Of a stretch of 61,334 bases of DNA, positions 34,171-43,333 are shown piece after piece. The stretch spans positions 1-61,334 of the forward strand of contig JAXDIH010000069.1 in the NCBI GenBank assembly GCA_034664105.1, given 5' to 3'. The position numbers and the translations under genes are program-made. The stretch comes from JACVRW01 sp034664105. GTDB lineage: Bacteria; Actinomycetota; Thermoleophilia; Solirubrobacterales; Thermoleophilaceae. Each line of letters opens with the position of its first letter. The stretch's first letter is position 1. A model generated the notes under the pieces. That model ran no database searches and had not been told where the DNA came from. It worked only from the letters and a program-made list of their open reading frames with translations.

Positions 34171-35271
34171 CTAGGAGGCCTGCTCCAGCGCCGGCGAGAA
34201 CCTGAACGCCTCGATCATCGCGCGGTAGCCGCCGGCCCAGTCGCTGTCCGCCGGGAAGGCGTACAGGATCGGCAGGTCGGTCCCCCATGACACGACCTCC
34301 TCGTACTGGCGCCGGCAGTCCTCGGGGGTGCCCACGATCGTCAGCTCGTCCAGCAGCCGGTCCGAGACGAGCTCCGCGGCCTTGCCAAGCCGATCGTCCG
34401 CGAGGATCGTGTCGACGTCGGCCTTGGTGTCGCCCGCCGGGGCGAGCTTGCGAATCTCCGCCGCCTCCTCGAATCCCATCGACTCGACGAAGTCCTGCAC
34501 CGCCGGCAGGTGGAGGTAGTAGTCGACGAGGTACGCCCGCATGGCCATGCGGGCCCGCTCACGATCCTCGCTGACACAGCTGAGGATGAGGTTGCCGAGC
34601 TTCACGGCTCCGGGATCCCGCCCCGCCTTCTCGGCCGCGGCGCTCGTCACCGCGCGGATGTGGTGGGTCGCCTCCTCGCCCGCCAGGAACGTGAATACGC
34701 CGTCGGCATGCCGTCCCGCGAGCCGCAGCATCTGGTCGCCCCCGGCGGAGATCCAGATCGGCGGCGGACTGGTCGGGTGGATCTTGAGCTTGACGTCGCG
34801 CAGCTGGAAGAACTCGCCGTCGAAGTTCAGGTAGCGCTCCTCCATGGCGAGCCGGACGACCTTGATGTACTCGGCCAGCCGGGCGACCTCGCGATCGCTC
34901 GGGAGCCCCCAGCGCTGCTTGGCGAAGCGGGCATCGTCCCCGGTGAGCACGCCGGACTTCCGCTGCATCGGTCCGGTGCCCAGCCCGATGTGGAACCGCC
35001 CGGGCGCGACCAGGTCCACCACGGCGGCGGTCTCCGCGCACAGCAGCGGGTGCCGCGTGAAGTACCTCGTGATGCAGCTGCCGGTCTCCAGCGTGGTCGT
35101 CCCCTGGGCGATCAGGAGGTCGTAGGCGAACGAGTCGTATTCGAGCTCGATCATCCACGCGCCCTCGAAGCCATTCGCTTCAGCCGCACGCGCTATCTCC
35201 ACCACGTCCATGGGCCCGAAGTCCGGATCCACGTCTGCCAGGAGACCGATCGACGGCGCCCGGGACAGCAT
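34171..35271 (-). CDS. LLM-class (luciferase-like) oxidoreductase, F420-type
   Basis: The 366-aa TIM-barrel protein belongs to the luciferase-like monooxygenase superfamily: GLLADVDPDFGPMDVVEIARAAEANGFEGAWM at the start, the ITRYFTRHP loop, LVAPGRFHIGLGTG, and PPPIWISAGGDQMLRLAGRHADG near the middle. It lacks the paired features of bacterial luciferase, and its overall look is that of F420-dependent (Mer/Fgd-like) members. It is clearly paralogous to the gene at 49023-50063. The ATG is 2 bp from the cupin stop. Confidence 0.87.
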   Translation of the reverse strand: MLSRAPSIGLLADVDPDFGPMDVVEIARAAEANGFEGAWMIELEYDSFAYDLLIAQGTTTLETGSCITRYFTRHPLLCAETAAVVDLVAPGRFHIGLGTGPMQRKSGVLTGDDARFAKQRWGLPSDREVARLAEYIKVVRLAMEERYLNFDGEFFQLRDVKLKIHPTSPPPIWISAGGDQMLRLAGRHADGVFTFLAGEEATHHIRAVTSAAAEKAGRDPGAVKLGNLILSCVSEDRERARMAMRAYLVDYYLHLPAVQDFVESMGFEEAAEIRKLAPAGDTKADVDTILADDRLGKAAELVSDRLLDELTIVGTPEDCRRQYEEVVSWGTDLPILYAFPADSDWAGGYRAMIEAFRFSPALEQAS

Positions 35272-35272
35272 G

Positions 35273-35689
35273 CTACGAGGGATCCTCGTCGACGAAGGCC
35301 TTGCCGACCTTGTCGAAGTCCCCCTCCGGGAAGATCACCAGCACCGAGACGCCCTCGTCGCCGGTGTCGGTGCAGTGCGGCGTGCCCTTCGGGACGTAGA
35401 TTGCCGTCCCCGCCCCGAGCCACTCGACGCGGTCGCCCACCGTCATCTGGCAGCGCCCGTCGAGGATGAAGTAGACCTCGCCGACGTTGGGGTGGACGTG
35501 CTTGGGATGGTGCTGGTTCGGGCCCATCCGGAAGTTGCTCACGAACAGGTCGGGGCTGCCGTTGATCGCGGCGCTCACGAGCACACGTGCCGTGCCCTCG
35601 TCGTGGTCGACGGTCAGGGTGCTCACGGGCACCGGGGTGACGTCCGCGATGTTCGTCATCACGACGCTCGGCTCCGGGTGGTCGGCCAT
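35273..35689 (-). CDS. Cupin-domain protein
   Basis: The 138-aa single-domain cupin shows both conserved motifs: HHPKHVHPNVGEVYFILDG (two His and a Glu for metal) and PKGTPHCTD (third His). It starts at an ATG with a GGAGAC-like site upstream. Such small cupins are dioxygenases, isomerases or binding proteins. It lies between an amidohydrolase and an LLM gene in the same leftward run. Confidence 0.85.
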   Translation of the reverse strand: MADHPEPSVVMTNIADVTPVPVSTLTVDHDEGTARVLVSAAINGSPDLFVSNFRMGPNQHHPKHVHPNVGEVYFILDGRCQMTVGDRVEWLGAGTAIYVPKGTPHCTDTGDEGVSVLVIFPEGDFDKVGKAFVDEDPS

Positions 35690-35704
35690 CGGTCTCCTTT
35701 GTGT

Positions 35705-37384
35705 CTAGGCGCCGGCGCGCACGTGCGCGAGCTTGCCGCCGGCGATCGTCGCGTCCACTTCCAAGCTGCGCAGTTCGTCGATCTCGAGGTCGTGCGGGTC
35801 GCGCCGCAGCAGCACCAGGTCGGCGAGCTTGCCGGTCTCGAGCGACCCGCGCCGCTCCTCCTCGCCCAGCGCGAGGGCGGCGTTGATCGTGTGCATCTCC
35901 AGCGCGGTGTCCAGCCCGACGGCTTGCTCGGGGTCGACGATCTCGCCGAAGAACGTCTGGCGCCGCAGGCAGCACCAGATGCTGAAGAGCGGCCTCGTCT
36001 GCTCCTGCTCGGCCCCGATGAAGACGTCGGAGCTGGCCGAGATCGGCCAGCCTTCCTCCAGCAGGGTCCGGAACGGGAACCGCCCCCGCTGCCCGGCCTC
36101 GCCGAGGTAGATCGGGAACAGGTCTCCGAAGTTGTAGAGGAACACCGCCTGCGGGATGGGGATGATCCCTGCCCCCCGCCAGGCCTCGAGCGTGTCGGGC
36201 TTGGTGACGAAGTTGCCGGCGTGCTCCACGCGCGTGCGCAGCCGCTCGTCCTGCGGCGGTCCGACCGCCATGACCGCCTCGCACACGGCGTCCTGGGCGC
36301 GCTCGCCGTTGGCGTGCACCGCCAGCTGAAGCCCGGCGGCGTTGGCACGCTCGAGGAAGGAGCGCAGCTGGTCGACGCTCAGGTCGACCTTCCCCTTCGA
36401 GCCCTTCTCGAGTGCGTAGGGCTCCAGGTACTCCGTGCGCGTCGCGGCGTTGCGGGACGAGTAGCCGCCGTCGGCGAAGACCTTCAGCCCGCGGACGTGC
36501 ATCCACTCGCGTCCCGAGCGCAGCTCGAGGTGCCGCTCCCAGTCGCACACCTGATCGACCGTCAGCGTGCCGGGCGCCCAGAGCAGGACCGAGGTGCGCA
36601 GCGGAGTCTCGCCGGAGGAGATCAGCTCGTCCATCAGCTGGAGCCCCTCCAGCGAATCGGAGATCTCGCCCACCGAAGTCACGCCGTGGCGGGTGAAGAG
36701 GTCGTGCAGGCCAGAGCGCAGCGACTCGCGCACCTCGTCGCGGGTCGGGACCGGGAGCGGCAGCGCCTTGTCCAGCTCGCTGATCACGCCGGTCGGCTCG
36801 CCCGCGGAGTCGCGCTCGATCACCGCCCCGCCCATCATGCCGCTCTTGCCCGCGTACCTCACGACGTCCGAGGTCTCGAACGCGCGCGTGTTGAGCACGC
36901 TCGTGTGGCCGCCGGCGCGGATCACGATCGAGATGTCGCGACTGACCGAGTCGAGCTCTTCGCGCGTCGGCATCCGCTTGTCGGCGAGCTTCTGGTTGTA
37001 GAACAGGTTGGCCTGGCCGACCAGCCATCCCTCGCGGGCGCGAGAGATGTTGTCGCTCAGGGTCTGGAGGACCTCCTCGACGTCCTTGCACCCGGGCACG
37101 CGGCAGTCGACCGTCTCGCTGTGCGCGCGCGCCGACGCCTCGGCGTGGGCGTGCGCGTCGATGAAGCCCGGCAGCACCGCGCCGTCGCCGAGGTCGAGCA
37201 CCGTGGTGGCCTCGTCCTCCTGGACCTGTGTCAGGAGCGCCGGGCCGCCGACGTCGACGATCGTGTCGCCCTCCACGACCACGACGCGCTGCGGCTCGCC
37301 GGAGTCGGCCATCGTGAGCACACGGCCGGCGACGGCCCAGCGCGCTCCGCGCTCGATCGCCGGTTCGAGCTCTCGGATGATCAT
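35705..37384 (-). CDS. Amidohydrolase of the YtcJ-like group
   Basis: The 559-aa protein has the amidohydrolase start (AVLPGFIDAHAH with His78 and His80), the middle features of the YtcJ group (ADGGYSSRNAATR, LAVHANGERAQDAV, RVEHAGNF) and the C-terminal SASSDVFIG with metal Asp, then LETGKLADLVLLRRDP. It should hydrolyse an amide or cyclic amide, or deaminate, in the cytoplasm. It ends 16 bp before the cupin gene. A second, unrelated amidohydrolase lies at 31.5 kb. Confidence 0.88.
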   Translation of the reverse strand: MIIRELEPAIERGARWAVAGRVLTMADSGEPQRVVVVEGDTIVDVGGPALLTQVQEDEATTVLDLGDGAVLPGFIDAHAHAEASARAHSETVDCRVPGCKDVEEVLQTLSDNISRAREGWLVGQANLFYNQKLADKRMPTREELDSVSRDISIVIRAGGHTSVLNTRAFETSDVVRYAGKSGMMGGAVIERDSAGEPTGVISELDKALPLPVPTRDEVRESLRSGLHDLFTRHGVTSVGEISDSLEGLQLMDELISSGETPLRTSVLLWAPGTLTVDQVCDWERHLELRSGREWMHVRGLKVFADGGYSSRNAATRTEYLEPYALEKGSKGKVDLSVDQLRSFLERANAAGLQLAVHANGERAQDAVCEAVMAVGPPQDERLRTRVEHAGNFVTKPDTLEAWRGAGIIPIPQAVFLYNFGDLFPIYLGEAGQRGRFPFRTLLEEGWPISASSDVFIGAEQEQTRPLFSIWCCLRRQTFFGEIVDPEQAVGLDTALEMHTINAALALGEEERRGSLETGKLADLVLLRRDPHDLEIDELRSLEVDATIAGGKLAHVRAGA

Positions 37385-37391
37385 GCTTCCC

Positions 37392-38576
37392 CTAGGCGCC
37401 CGTGGACGTCGCGCCGACCTCCGGTCGCGAGAGCGAGTTCTCGAAGTTCGGCATCACCTCCTGCGTGAACAGGCGCATGCTCCCCATCATCTGCTCGTGG
37501 CTGATGAGCGGCAGCGCCCAGTACTTCACGAGGTGCTCGATGCCCAGCTCCTGCTCGAAGCGCTTGAGCTGCGCCGTGACGTCGTCCGGGCTCCCGACGA
37601 GGCACCAGCCGCGGCTGTTGAGGAAGTCGTACCAGTCGAGCTCGAGGTCGCCGTCGTTGACCTGCTCGTCGCGAGCGAGGAACGCCTTGTGGCCGCCCCA
37701 CTGGGGGGTCAGGCCGAGGATGTGCTCCATCAGCAGGTTGATCGAGGGCCGCATGACGGCCTCGGCGGCCTCGGAGGTCTCGGCGACGAAGACCGGCCGC
37801 ATGATCCCGAAGCGCCAGCTGTCCCCCGGATGCGACGGGACGAAGGCCTCGCGGTGCGCCGCCGAGGCCTGGCGGGCCGCTTCGAAGGACTGCCCCCACG
37901 TCAGCACGCCGAGCCCCCGCTTCGCGCCCTCGACGGCGGACGACACGGAGTCGGCCATCACCCAGCTAGGCGGAGACGGCTTCTGCAGCGGCGTCGGCAG
38001 GACGCTCAGCGCGATCATCTCGCCGTCCTCGGCGAAGTAGCGCCGGTCGAGCTGGTCGGACGGCGTCAGCTGATCGCGCCAGCCGGGCCGCGGCAGCCGG
38101 TAGAACTCGCCGTCGTGGCTGAACGGCTCGCCGCTCCAGGCCTTCCTGATGATGTCGTACGACTCCCACATCAGCCCCTGGTTGCGCCGCACGTCGCGCC
38201 GGTCGCCGTCGTGGTTGAAGTTGCCGGCGTTGCGGTTGTTGAGCCCGCGCATGATCCCGAACTCGAGCCGGCCGTTGCTCATGTGGTCGAGCATCGCCGC
38301 GTCCTCGGCCACGCGGATCGGGTGCCAGTCGGGCAGGCAGACGCCGCACTGGCCGAGCCGCAGCGTCGTGGTGCGGGGCGCCATGAACGCGCCGAACTGG
38401 ATCGGGTTCGGCGGCGTGGGCTGGGTCCAGCCGTCCCAGAAGAAATGGTGCTCGGCCGACCAGACGCACGTGAACCCGTTCTCCTCTAGGAACTCCGTAG
38501 TTTCGATCCACTCGTTGATCGGCGGGTAGCCGCCGATGTCGCCCGAGTGGATCAATAGCCCGCTGTCGAATCGCAT
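37392..38576 (-). CDS. LLM-class flavin-dependent oxidoreductase (alkanal-monooxygenase-like)
   Basis: The 394-aa protein is of the luciferase type closer to FMN-dependent monooxygenases: WSAEHHFFWDG carries the EHH motif, and DHMSNGRLEFGIMRG is the typical second signature. The start MRFDSGLLIHSGDI is at the expected place. It is transcribed just after the Liv-type transporter genes, 8 bp before the amidohydrolase gene. It may hydroxylate or cleave the imported substrate using reduced flavin, perhaps from the FMN reductase at 44.3 kb. Confidence 0.87.
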   Translation of the reverse strand: MRFDSGLLIHSGDIGGYPPINEWIETTEFLEENGFTCVWSAEHHFFWDGWTQPTPPNPIQFGAFMAPRTTTLRLGQCGVCLPDWHPIRVAEDAAMLDHMSNGRLEFGIMRGLNNRNAGNFNHDGDRRDVRRNQGLMWESYDIIRKAWSGEPFSHDGEFYRLPRPGWRDQLTPSDQLDRRYFAEDGEMIALSVLPTPLQKPSPPSWVMADSVSSAVEGAKRGLGVLTWGQSFEAARQASAAHREAFVPSHPGDSWRFGIMRPVFVAETSEAAEAVMRPSINLLMEHILGLTPQWGGHKAFLARDEQVNDGDLELDWYDFLNSRGWCLVGSPDDVTAQLKRFEQELGIEHLVKYWALPLISHEQMMGSMRLFTQEVMPNFENSLSRPEVGATSTGA

Positions 38577-38595
38577 TAGTAGATCTCCTGGATTG

Positions 38596-39330
38596 CTAAG
38601 GAACTTCGTCTAGGTGGGGCTCGCGCGAGCTGAAGAGCGCCTCTTGGAGCACCTCGTCGGTGATCGCGCCGCGCTCGTCCCACTGGTGCGTGATGACGCC
38701 GGAATCGAGCATGTACGCGCGGTCGGCGTGCTTGACGATCTCGCCCGTGTGCTCGCCGACGACCCACAGGATCGCCGTGCCGGAGTCGCGCACTGCGGCG
38801 ATGTGCTCCGCGAGCTGCTTGACGAGCGAGGGAGCGAGGCCGCTCGTCGGCTCGTCGAGGATCAGGAGCTGCGGCGAGAGCACCAGCGCGCTCGCGAGGG
38901 CGAGCATCTGGCGCTCGCCGCCCGACAGCGTGCGCGCCCGCTGGCTGCGCCTCTGCGCGAGCCGCGGGAAGAACTCGAGGACCTCGTCGATCCTCTCGTT
39001 GACCTTGCCGCGGTCACCTCCCGCATACGACACCTCGAGGTTCTCCACCACGGTGAGCGGGCGGAAGACGTTGCCCTCCTGGGGCACGTATCCAACCCCG
39101 AGGCGCGGGAGCGCGTGGGCCTTCGCCTCGGCGAGGTCCTCGCCGCGGAGCTGGACCGAGCCGCGCTCGAGCGGCAGCAGCCGGCAGATCGCCTTGGTGA
39201 GGGTGGTCTTGCCGGCGCCGTTCGGGCCGAGCAGCGCCACCAGCTCGCCCTCGTCGACCGTGAGCGATACGCCGTGGAGCACGGGCATCCCGTAGCCCGA
39301 GACGAGATCGTCGACCGCCAGGAGCGTCAT
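38596..39330 (-). CDS. Liv-type ABC transporter ATPase (LivF-like), second system
   Basis: The 244-aa LivF has Walker A GPNGAGKTT, signature LSGGERQMLALASALV, Walker B LLILDEPTSGLAP and an H-loop region. The usual His follows a VVGEHTG segment, slightly changed. It overlaps the LivG gene by ATGA and ends the five-gene transporter operon at 38.6-43.3 kb. Confidence 0.9.
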   Translation of the reverse strand: MTLLAVDDLVSGYGMPVLHGVSLTVDEGELVALLGPNGAGKTTLTKAICRLLPLERGSVQLRGEDLAEAKAHALPRLGVGYVPQEGNVFRPLTVVENLEVSYAGGDRGKVNERIDEVLEFFPRLAQRRSQRARTLSGGERQMLALASALVLSPQLLILDEPTSGLAPSLVKQLAEHIAAVRDSGTAILWVVGEHTGEIVKHADRAYMLDSGVITHQWDERGAITDEVLQEALFSSREPHLDEVP

Positions 39331-40082
39331 GCGACCTGCCCCAGGTAGGTCTCGAGTACGCGCTTGTCCTTCGCGACCTCGTGGGGCTTGCCCTCCGCAA
39401 GCACCTCACCGCTCGCGAGGACCCAGACCCGGCTGGCCGTGTCGAGCACGAACGACAGGTTGTGGTCGATCACCGCAATCGTGATCCCCTCCTCGTTGAA
39501 CTCGCGGAGCAGCGTCGAGAGCTCGGCGATGCGATCGGGTGCGACGCCCGCCGCCGGCTCGTCCAGAAGCAGCGTCTCGGGCTTCCGCATCAGCTGGCGC
39601 GCGAACTCGAGCAGCTTGGCGTCGCCGGCCGAGAGCTCCTCGACCGGGATCGAGGCGAGATGGGCCAGCTCGAGCCGCTCGAGCAGCTCGGCGGCACGCG
39701 CGGCGACGTCGTCGAAGCCCTTGCTCGGGCGGCGCACGCCGAACGCGGCGAGCACGCGCTCTGACTCGTCGCTCGCGCCGGCCGTGAGCAGGTTCTCCCA
39801 GACGGACATCGTGCCGAAGCCGGCCGGAGTCTGGAACGTCCGCCCGATCCCGAGCCTCGCGATTCGCCAGGGCGACAGCCGGTCGATTCGCCGCTCGCCG
39901 AGGAGGATCGCACCCTCGTCGATCCGGTCGAACCCGGTGATCGCGTTGAAGAGCGTGGTCTTGCCAGCGCCGTTCGGCCCGATGATCGCCGTGATCGCGC
40001 CGGCCTCCACGGTGAGCGACAGGTTCTTGAGCGCCGCGAGCCCTCCGTACGCCTTGCTCACGTCGTCGACGACGATGCGCAT
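39327..40082 (-). CDS. Liv-type ABC transporter ATPase (LivG-like), second system
   Basis: The 251-aa LivG shows Walker A GPNGAGKTT, signature LSAGDAKLLEFARQLM (an altered form of LSGGQ), Walker B LLLDEPAAGVAPDR and H-loop VIDHNLSFVLD. Its start touches the LivM stop. It is a normal separate protein, unlike the fused version at 25.1 kb. Confidence 0.9.
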   Translation of the reverse strand: MRIVVDDVSKAYGGLAALKNLSLTVEAGAITAIIGPNGAGKTTLFNAITGFDRIDEGAILLGERRIDRLSPWRIARLGIGRTFQTPAGFGTMSVWENLLTAGASDESERVLAAFGVRRPSKGFDDVAARAAELLERLELAHLASIPVEELSAGDAKLLEFARQLMRKPETLLLDEPAAGVAPDRIAELSTLLREFNEEGITIAVIDHNLSFVLDTASRVWVLASGEVLAEGKPHEVAKDKRVLETYLGQVA

Positions 40083-41090
40083 CTAGTGCCCCCCACCCGC
40101 AGCATCGCCCTGCGGCACCAGCGTGCGCGGAGGACCCGGCGGCTCGGCGCCCCCGAGGCCGGTCGGCCGCGCCACCGGGTAGTCGCGGCGCGCCGGCAGC
40201 AGCCCCTCGGGCCGGAACCGCAGGATGGCTATCAGAGCCACCCCGATGATGATCGGGTGGAACGAGGCGATCAGGGTGGCCTTGTCCGCGTCCACCTGAA
40301 GGAAGTGGGTGGCCTCGGTGACCGACATCAGGATCAGTGCCCCGAGCAGCGGCCCGCGGAGGCTCCCGATGCCTCCCACCACGAGCGCCGTCCAGGTGAC
40401 GAACGTGATGTCGGAGACGTACAGGTGGGGGAAGATGCTGCGGATGTACCAGACGTAGATCGGGGCGATCATGCCGATGATCAGGCCCGCGAGAACGAAG
40501 GCCTTGAGCCGCTGGCGGGTCACGTTCTTCCCAAGCGCGAGCGCCGCCGCCTCGTTGTCGCGGAGCGCCCGGAGCGCCCGGCCGAATGGCGATTTCGCCG
40601 TCTGCCTCAGTACGAGGTAGACCGCGATCACAGCCACGACGACGATGCCGAGCAGGACGAAGTTGTAGTCACGCCCGGAGACGAGGTCGTCGAAGGGCCG
40701 CTCGAGTCCGCTGATGCCGCTCGAGCCGCGCGTGATCTCGCCCTCGTTCGTGATCAGGTGCCTGATCACCTCGGCGAACGCGAACGTCGTGATCATGAAG
40801 TACTCGCCTCTGAGCCTGAGCGAGGGCAAGCCGATCATCGCGGCAACAACGGCGGTGATGAGCCCGGCGGCCACGACCCCGGCCATCATCGGCAGCTCCG
40901 GCGCGAACGACACCTCCGGAATCTCGGCCGTCAGGATCACGAACGAGTAGCCGCCCACGGCGAACAGGCCGGCGGTCCCGAGGTCCCAGAGGCCGGCCCA
41001 GCCGGCCTCCAGGTTGAGCGCCATGGCCAGCGCGCCGTAGATGCCGGCAAGCGTCAGCACGCCGGTCACGAACAGCACCCAGCCGGGCAT
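40083..41090 (-). CDS. Liv-type ABC permease (LivM-like), second system
   Basis: The 335-aa permease has about ten hydrophobic segments and the LivM signature region LRGEYFMITTFAFAEVIRHLITN with the GGIGSLRGPLLGALIL segment near the end. Its first base touches the LivH stop. It forms the membrane channel with LivH. Confidence 0.9.
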   Translation of the reverse strand: MPGWVLFVTGVLTLAGIYGALAMALNLEAGWAGLWDLGTAGLFAVGGYSFVILTAEIPEVSFAPELPMMAGVVAAGLITAVVAAMIGLPSLRLRGEYFMITTFAFAEVIRHLITNEGEITRGSSGISGLERPFDDLVSGRDYNFVLLGIVVVAVIAVYLVLRQTAKSPFGRALRALRDNEAAALALGKNVTRQRLKAFVLAGLIIGMIAPIYVWYIRSIFPHLYVSDITFVTWTALVVGGIGSLRGPLLGALILMSVTEATHFLQVDADKATLIASFHPIIIGVALIAILRFRPEGLLPARRDYPVARPTGLGGAEPPGPPRTLVPQGDAAGGGH

Positions 41091-41956
41091 CAGGCGACCT
41101 CCTCCTTGCGGCGAGCCACCGTGAAGAGGCCCTCGGGACGCAGGAGCAGCGTGATGATGATCGCCGCGAACGCGACCGTGAGCCGGTACTCCGTCGGGAT
41201 CACGAGCGTGCTGAGGTCCATGGCGAGCCCCAGCAGCAGGCCCGCGGCGATCACTCCGTAGATGTTCCCGAGCCCGCCAACTACCGCCGCGGCCAGGATC
41301 ATCAGGATGTTGGCCCAGCCGATCTCGGAGTGAACCGTTCCGAGGACGCCGATCAGCACGCCGGCCAGGGCCGCGAGGCCCGCGCCGATGAACCAGACCA
41401 CGCCCGACGTGAGGCGCACGCGTACGCCGCGCACCTCGGCGAGCTCGGGATTCGCCGCCACCGCGCGCACCCAGGTGCCCAGCGTCGTCCTGGTCAGGAA
41501 GACGTGGAGCAGGATGACGCTCGCGGCGGCGATCCCGATGACGACGAGCTCGCCCACGGTGATGCTGGCCGAACCGAGGTCGATGTTCTTCCCGAAGTTG
41601 ACGGGGTAGGCCCGAACCGCGGGGTCGAAGACCACCTGGTTAATGCCGTACAACGCGTACGCCAGTCCGATCGACGAGAAGAAGAGCACCAGCGCCCCTC
41701 GCTCCCTGACCGGGTCGAAGACGAGGCGGGCGACCACGACGCCGAGCACCGCCACCGCGACCACGGCCAGAAACCCGGCAAGGAACACGCTCACACCCCA
41801 CGACTCCATGAAGAAGAGCCCGAGGAAGGCGCCCAATGCCAGGTACTGGCCGTGCGCGATGTTGACGAACCCCTCGGTCTGCCGGACCAGGGCGAAGCCG
41901 ACCGTCGCGACGGCCAGCGTGCTCCCCGTCAGGATCCCGAAGACGATGTTCTGCAT
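41090..41956 (-). CDS. Liv-type ABC permease (LivH-like), second system
   Basis: The 288-aa permease starts MQNIVFGILTGSTLAVATVGFALVRQTEGFVNIAHGQYLALGAF, the LivH signature, and has eight or so helices. The GGLGNIYGVIAAGLLLGLA segment marks the conserved loop. It follows the binding-protein gene by 21 bp. Confidence 0.9.
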   Translation of the reverse strand: MQNIVFGILTGSTLAVATVGFALVRQTEGFVNIAHGQYLALGAFLGLFFMESWGVSVFLAGFLAVVAVAVLGVVVARLVFDPVRERGALVLFFSSIGLAYALYGINQVVFDPAVRAYPVNFGKNIDLGSASITVGELVVIGIAAASVILLHVFLTRTTLGTWVRAVAANPELAEVRGVRVRLTSGVVWFIGAGLAALAGVLIGVLGTVHSEIGWANILMILAAAVVGGLGNIYGVIAAGLLLGLAMDLSTLVIPTEYRLTVAFAAIIITLLLRPEGLFTVARRKEEVA

Positions 41957-41977
41957 CAGCTGATCGCCCGCTCTCGA

Positions 41978-43288
41978 CTAGGGCTGGAGCGAGGTGTCGA
42001 CCTCGAACGTCCGAGTCACCTTCCAGTCGCCGTCCTCCGGCGTGACCTCGGCGTACAGGGCCGCGACGCTTCCGTGCTCGTCGAAGTCGATCGTGCCGGA
42101 TGCGCCCTGGTACTCGATGTCGTTGCCGGCCCTCAGCTCCTTGATGCCGTCCGCGTACGACTGCACGACCTTGCCGGGCGGGTTTGCCACCTCGGCCAGG
42201 TGATCCCGAATGGCCTTGCCCTCTGCCTTGCCGGCCGCCTCCGCGGCGAGCGCCAGCACGATCAGCCCGTCATACAGCGGGGGCTCGTTGAAGGCGGACG
42301 AGGGACTCTCGTTGAGGATCGCCTCATACGCCGCGGCGAACCGCTTGTAGGCGGGGCTGTCCTCCGGGAAGGCCTGTCCGACGCCGAAGACCTTGCCCTC
42401 GAGCGCTCCATCGCCGAACTTGGCGACCTCCGGCGAGATCCAGTCCGGCGGCGCGAAGAACGTCCCGCCGTAGTTGCGTCGCTGCCATTCGTTGAAGATG
42501 CGCAGCGCGGGCTCGAGACCGGAGGCCAGGAAGACCTGGTCGGTATCGCCGAACGCCTGCTCGAGCTCAGCCTGGAACGTGCCGGCGTCGCCGCCGAAGT
42601 TCACCCGCTGCTTGAGGTCCCCGCCGCCCTTCTCGAAGGCCGACTCGAAGATGTCGCTGATTCCCTCCGTCGTCTCGAGGCCCTGCTCGGTCATGATCGA
42701 GGCCTCCTTCGTGTGCTCCAGCGCGATCTGCGCAAGAGCCACGCCGATCTGGTTGTCGCCGCCGATCATGCGCCACACGTAGTCGCCCCCGCGCTCGTCG
42801 AGCGTGGGCGTGCCGCAGACGGAGCAGATGATCGGGATCTGCGCTTCCGCGGCCGACTCGAGCAGAGCCACGCCGCCGTCGCTCTCGACGCCCTGCACCG
42901 CCACGACCTTCTCCACCTCCGCCAGCCGCGGCCAGCGCGCGACCGCGCCCTCGAGGTTCGACTCGCTGTCGGCGACCACGATCTCGAGCGGCCGGCCGAG
43001 GATGCCGCCGGCCTCGTTGATCTCGTCGGCGGCCACCTGCGTGGCGGCGACGTACTTCTCGCCCCATGGCGCGTAGTCGCCGGTGAGCCCGGTGAGGAGC
43101 CCGATCTTCACGGCCTTGCCGGAGGCCTTGCCCGCATCGGCGGTGGTGATGCTCTTCGACGCCGAGTCGCCCTCGGCGTCGCTGCCGCCGTCGTCGTCGC
43201 CGCCGCACGCCGCGAAGACCAGCCCCGCGATCACTACGAGCAGCGCCGACAACAGCCTCAAACTCATCCCCGACCTCACAGCTGGCAT
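41978..43288 (-). CDS. Lipoprotein substrate-binding protein, second Liv-type system
   Basis: The 436-aa protein has a lipoprotein signal with the FAAC lipobox (Cys28) after a hydrophobic core and then a type I periplasmic-binding fold (AVKIGLLTGLTGDYAPWGEKYVAATQVAADEINEAGGILGR). It is distantly related to the binding protein at 28.0 kb, so the two systems probably take different ligands. An internal ATG (MSLRLL) at 43267 is an alternative start. Confidence 0.9.
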   Translation of the reverse strand: MPAVRSGMSLRLLSALLVVIAGLVFAACGGDDDGGSDAEGDSASKSITTADAGKASGKAVKIGLLTGLTGDYAPWGEKYVAATQVAADEINEAGGILGRPLEIVVADSESNLEGAVARWPRLAEVEKVVAVQGVESDGGVALLESAAEAQIPIICSVCGTPTLDERGGDYVWRMIGGDNQIGVALAQIALEHTKEASIMTEQGLETTEGISDIFESAFEKGGGDLKQRVNFGGDAGTFQAELEQAFGDTDQVFLASGLEPALRIFNEWQRRNYGGTFFAPPDWISPEVAKFGDGALEGKVFGVGQAFPEDSPAYKRFAAAYEAILNESPSSAFNEPPLYDGLIVLALAAEAAGKAEGKAIRDHLAEVANPPGKVVQSYADGIKELRAGNDIEYQGASGTIDFDEHGSVAALYAEVTPEDGDWKVTRTFEVDTSLQP

Positions 43289-43333
43289 TGCCTCTCCTTA
43301 GTTGGACTCAAGTGACAGACGGCTGTATCTCGC

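Noticed and set aside
35210..37468. A 752-codon open frame on the plus strand opposite the amidohydrolase, cupin and LLM genes.
   Set aside because: It spans three real genes on the other strand and has no recognisable motif, so it is a compositional shadow.
41330..43315. A 661-codon plus-strand frame opposite the second LivH and binding-protein genes.
   Set aside because: The minus strand gives a lipoprotein signal and a full type I binding fold; the plus frame has no domain.
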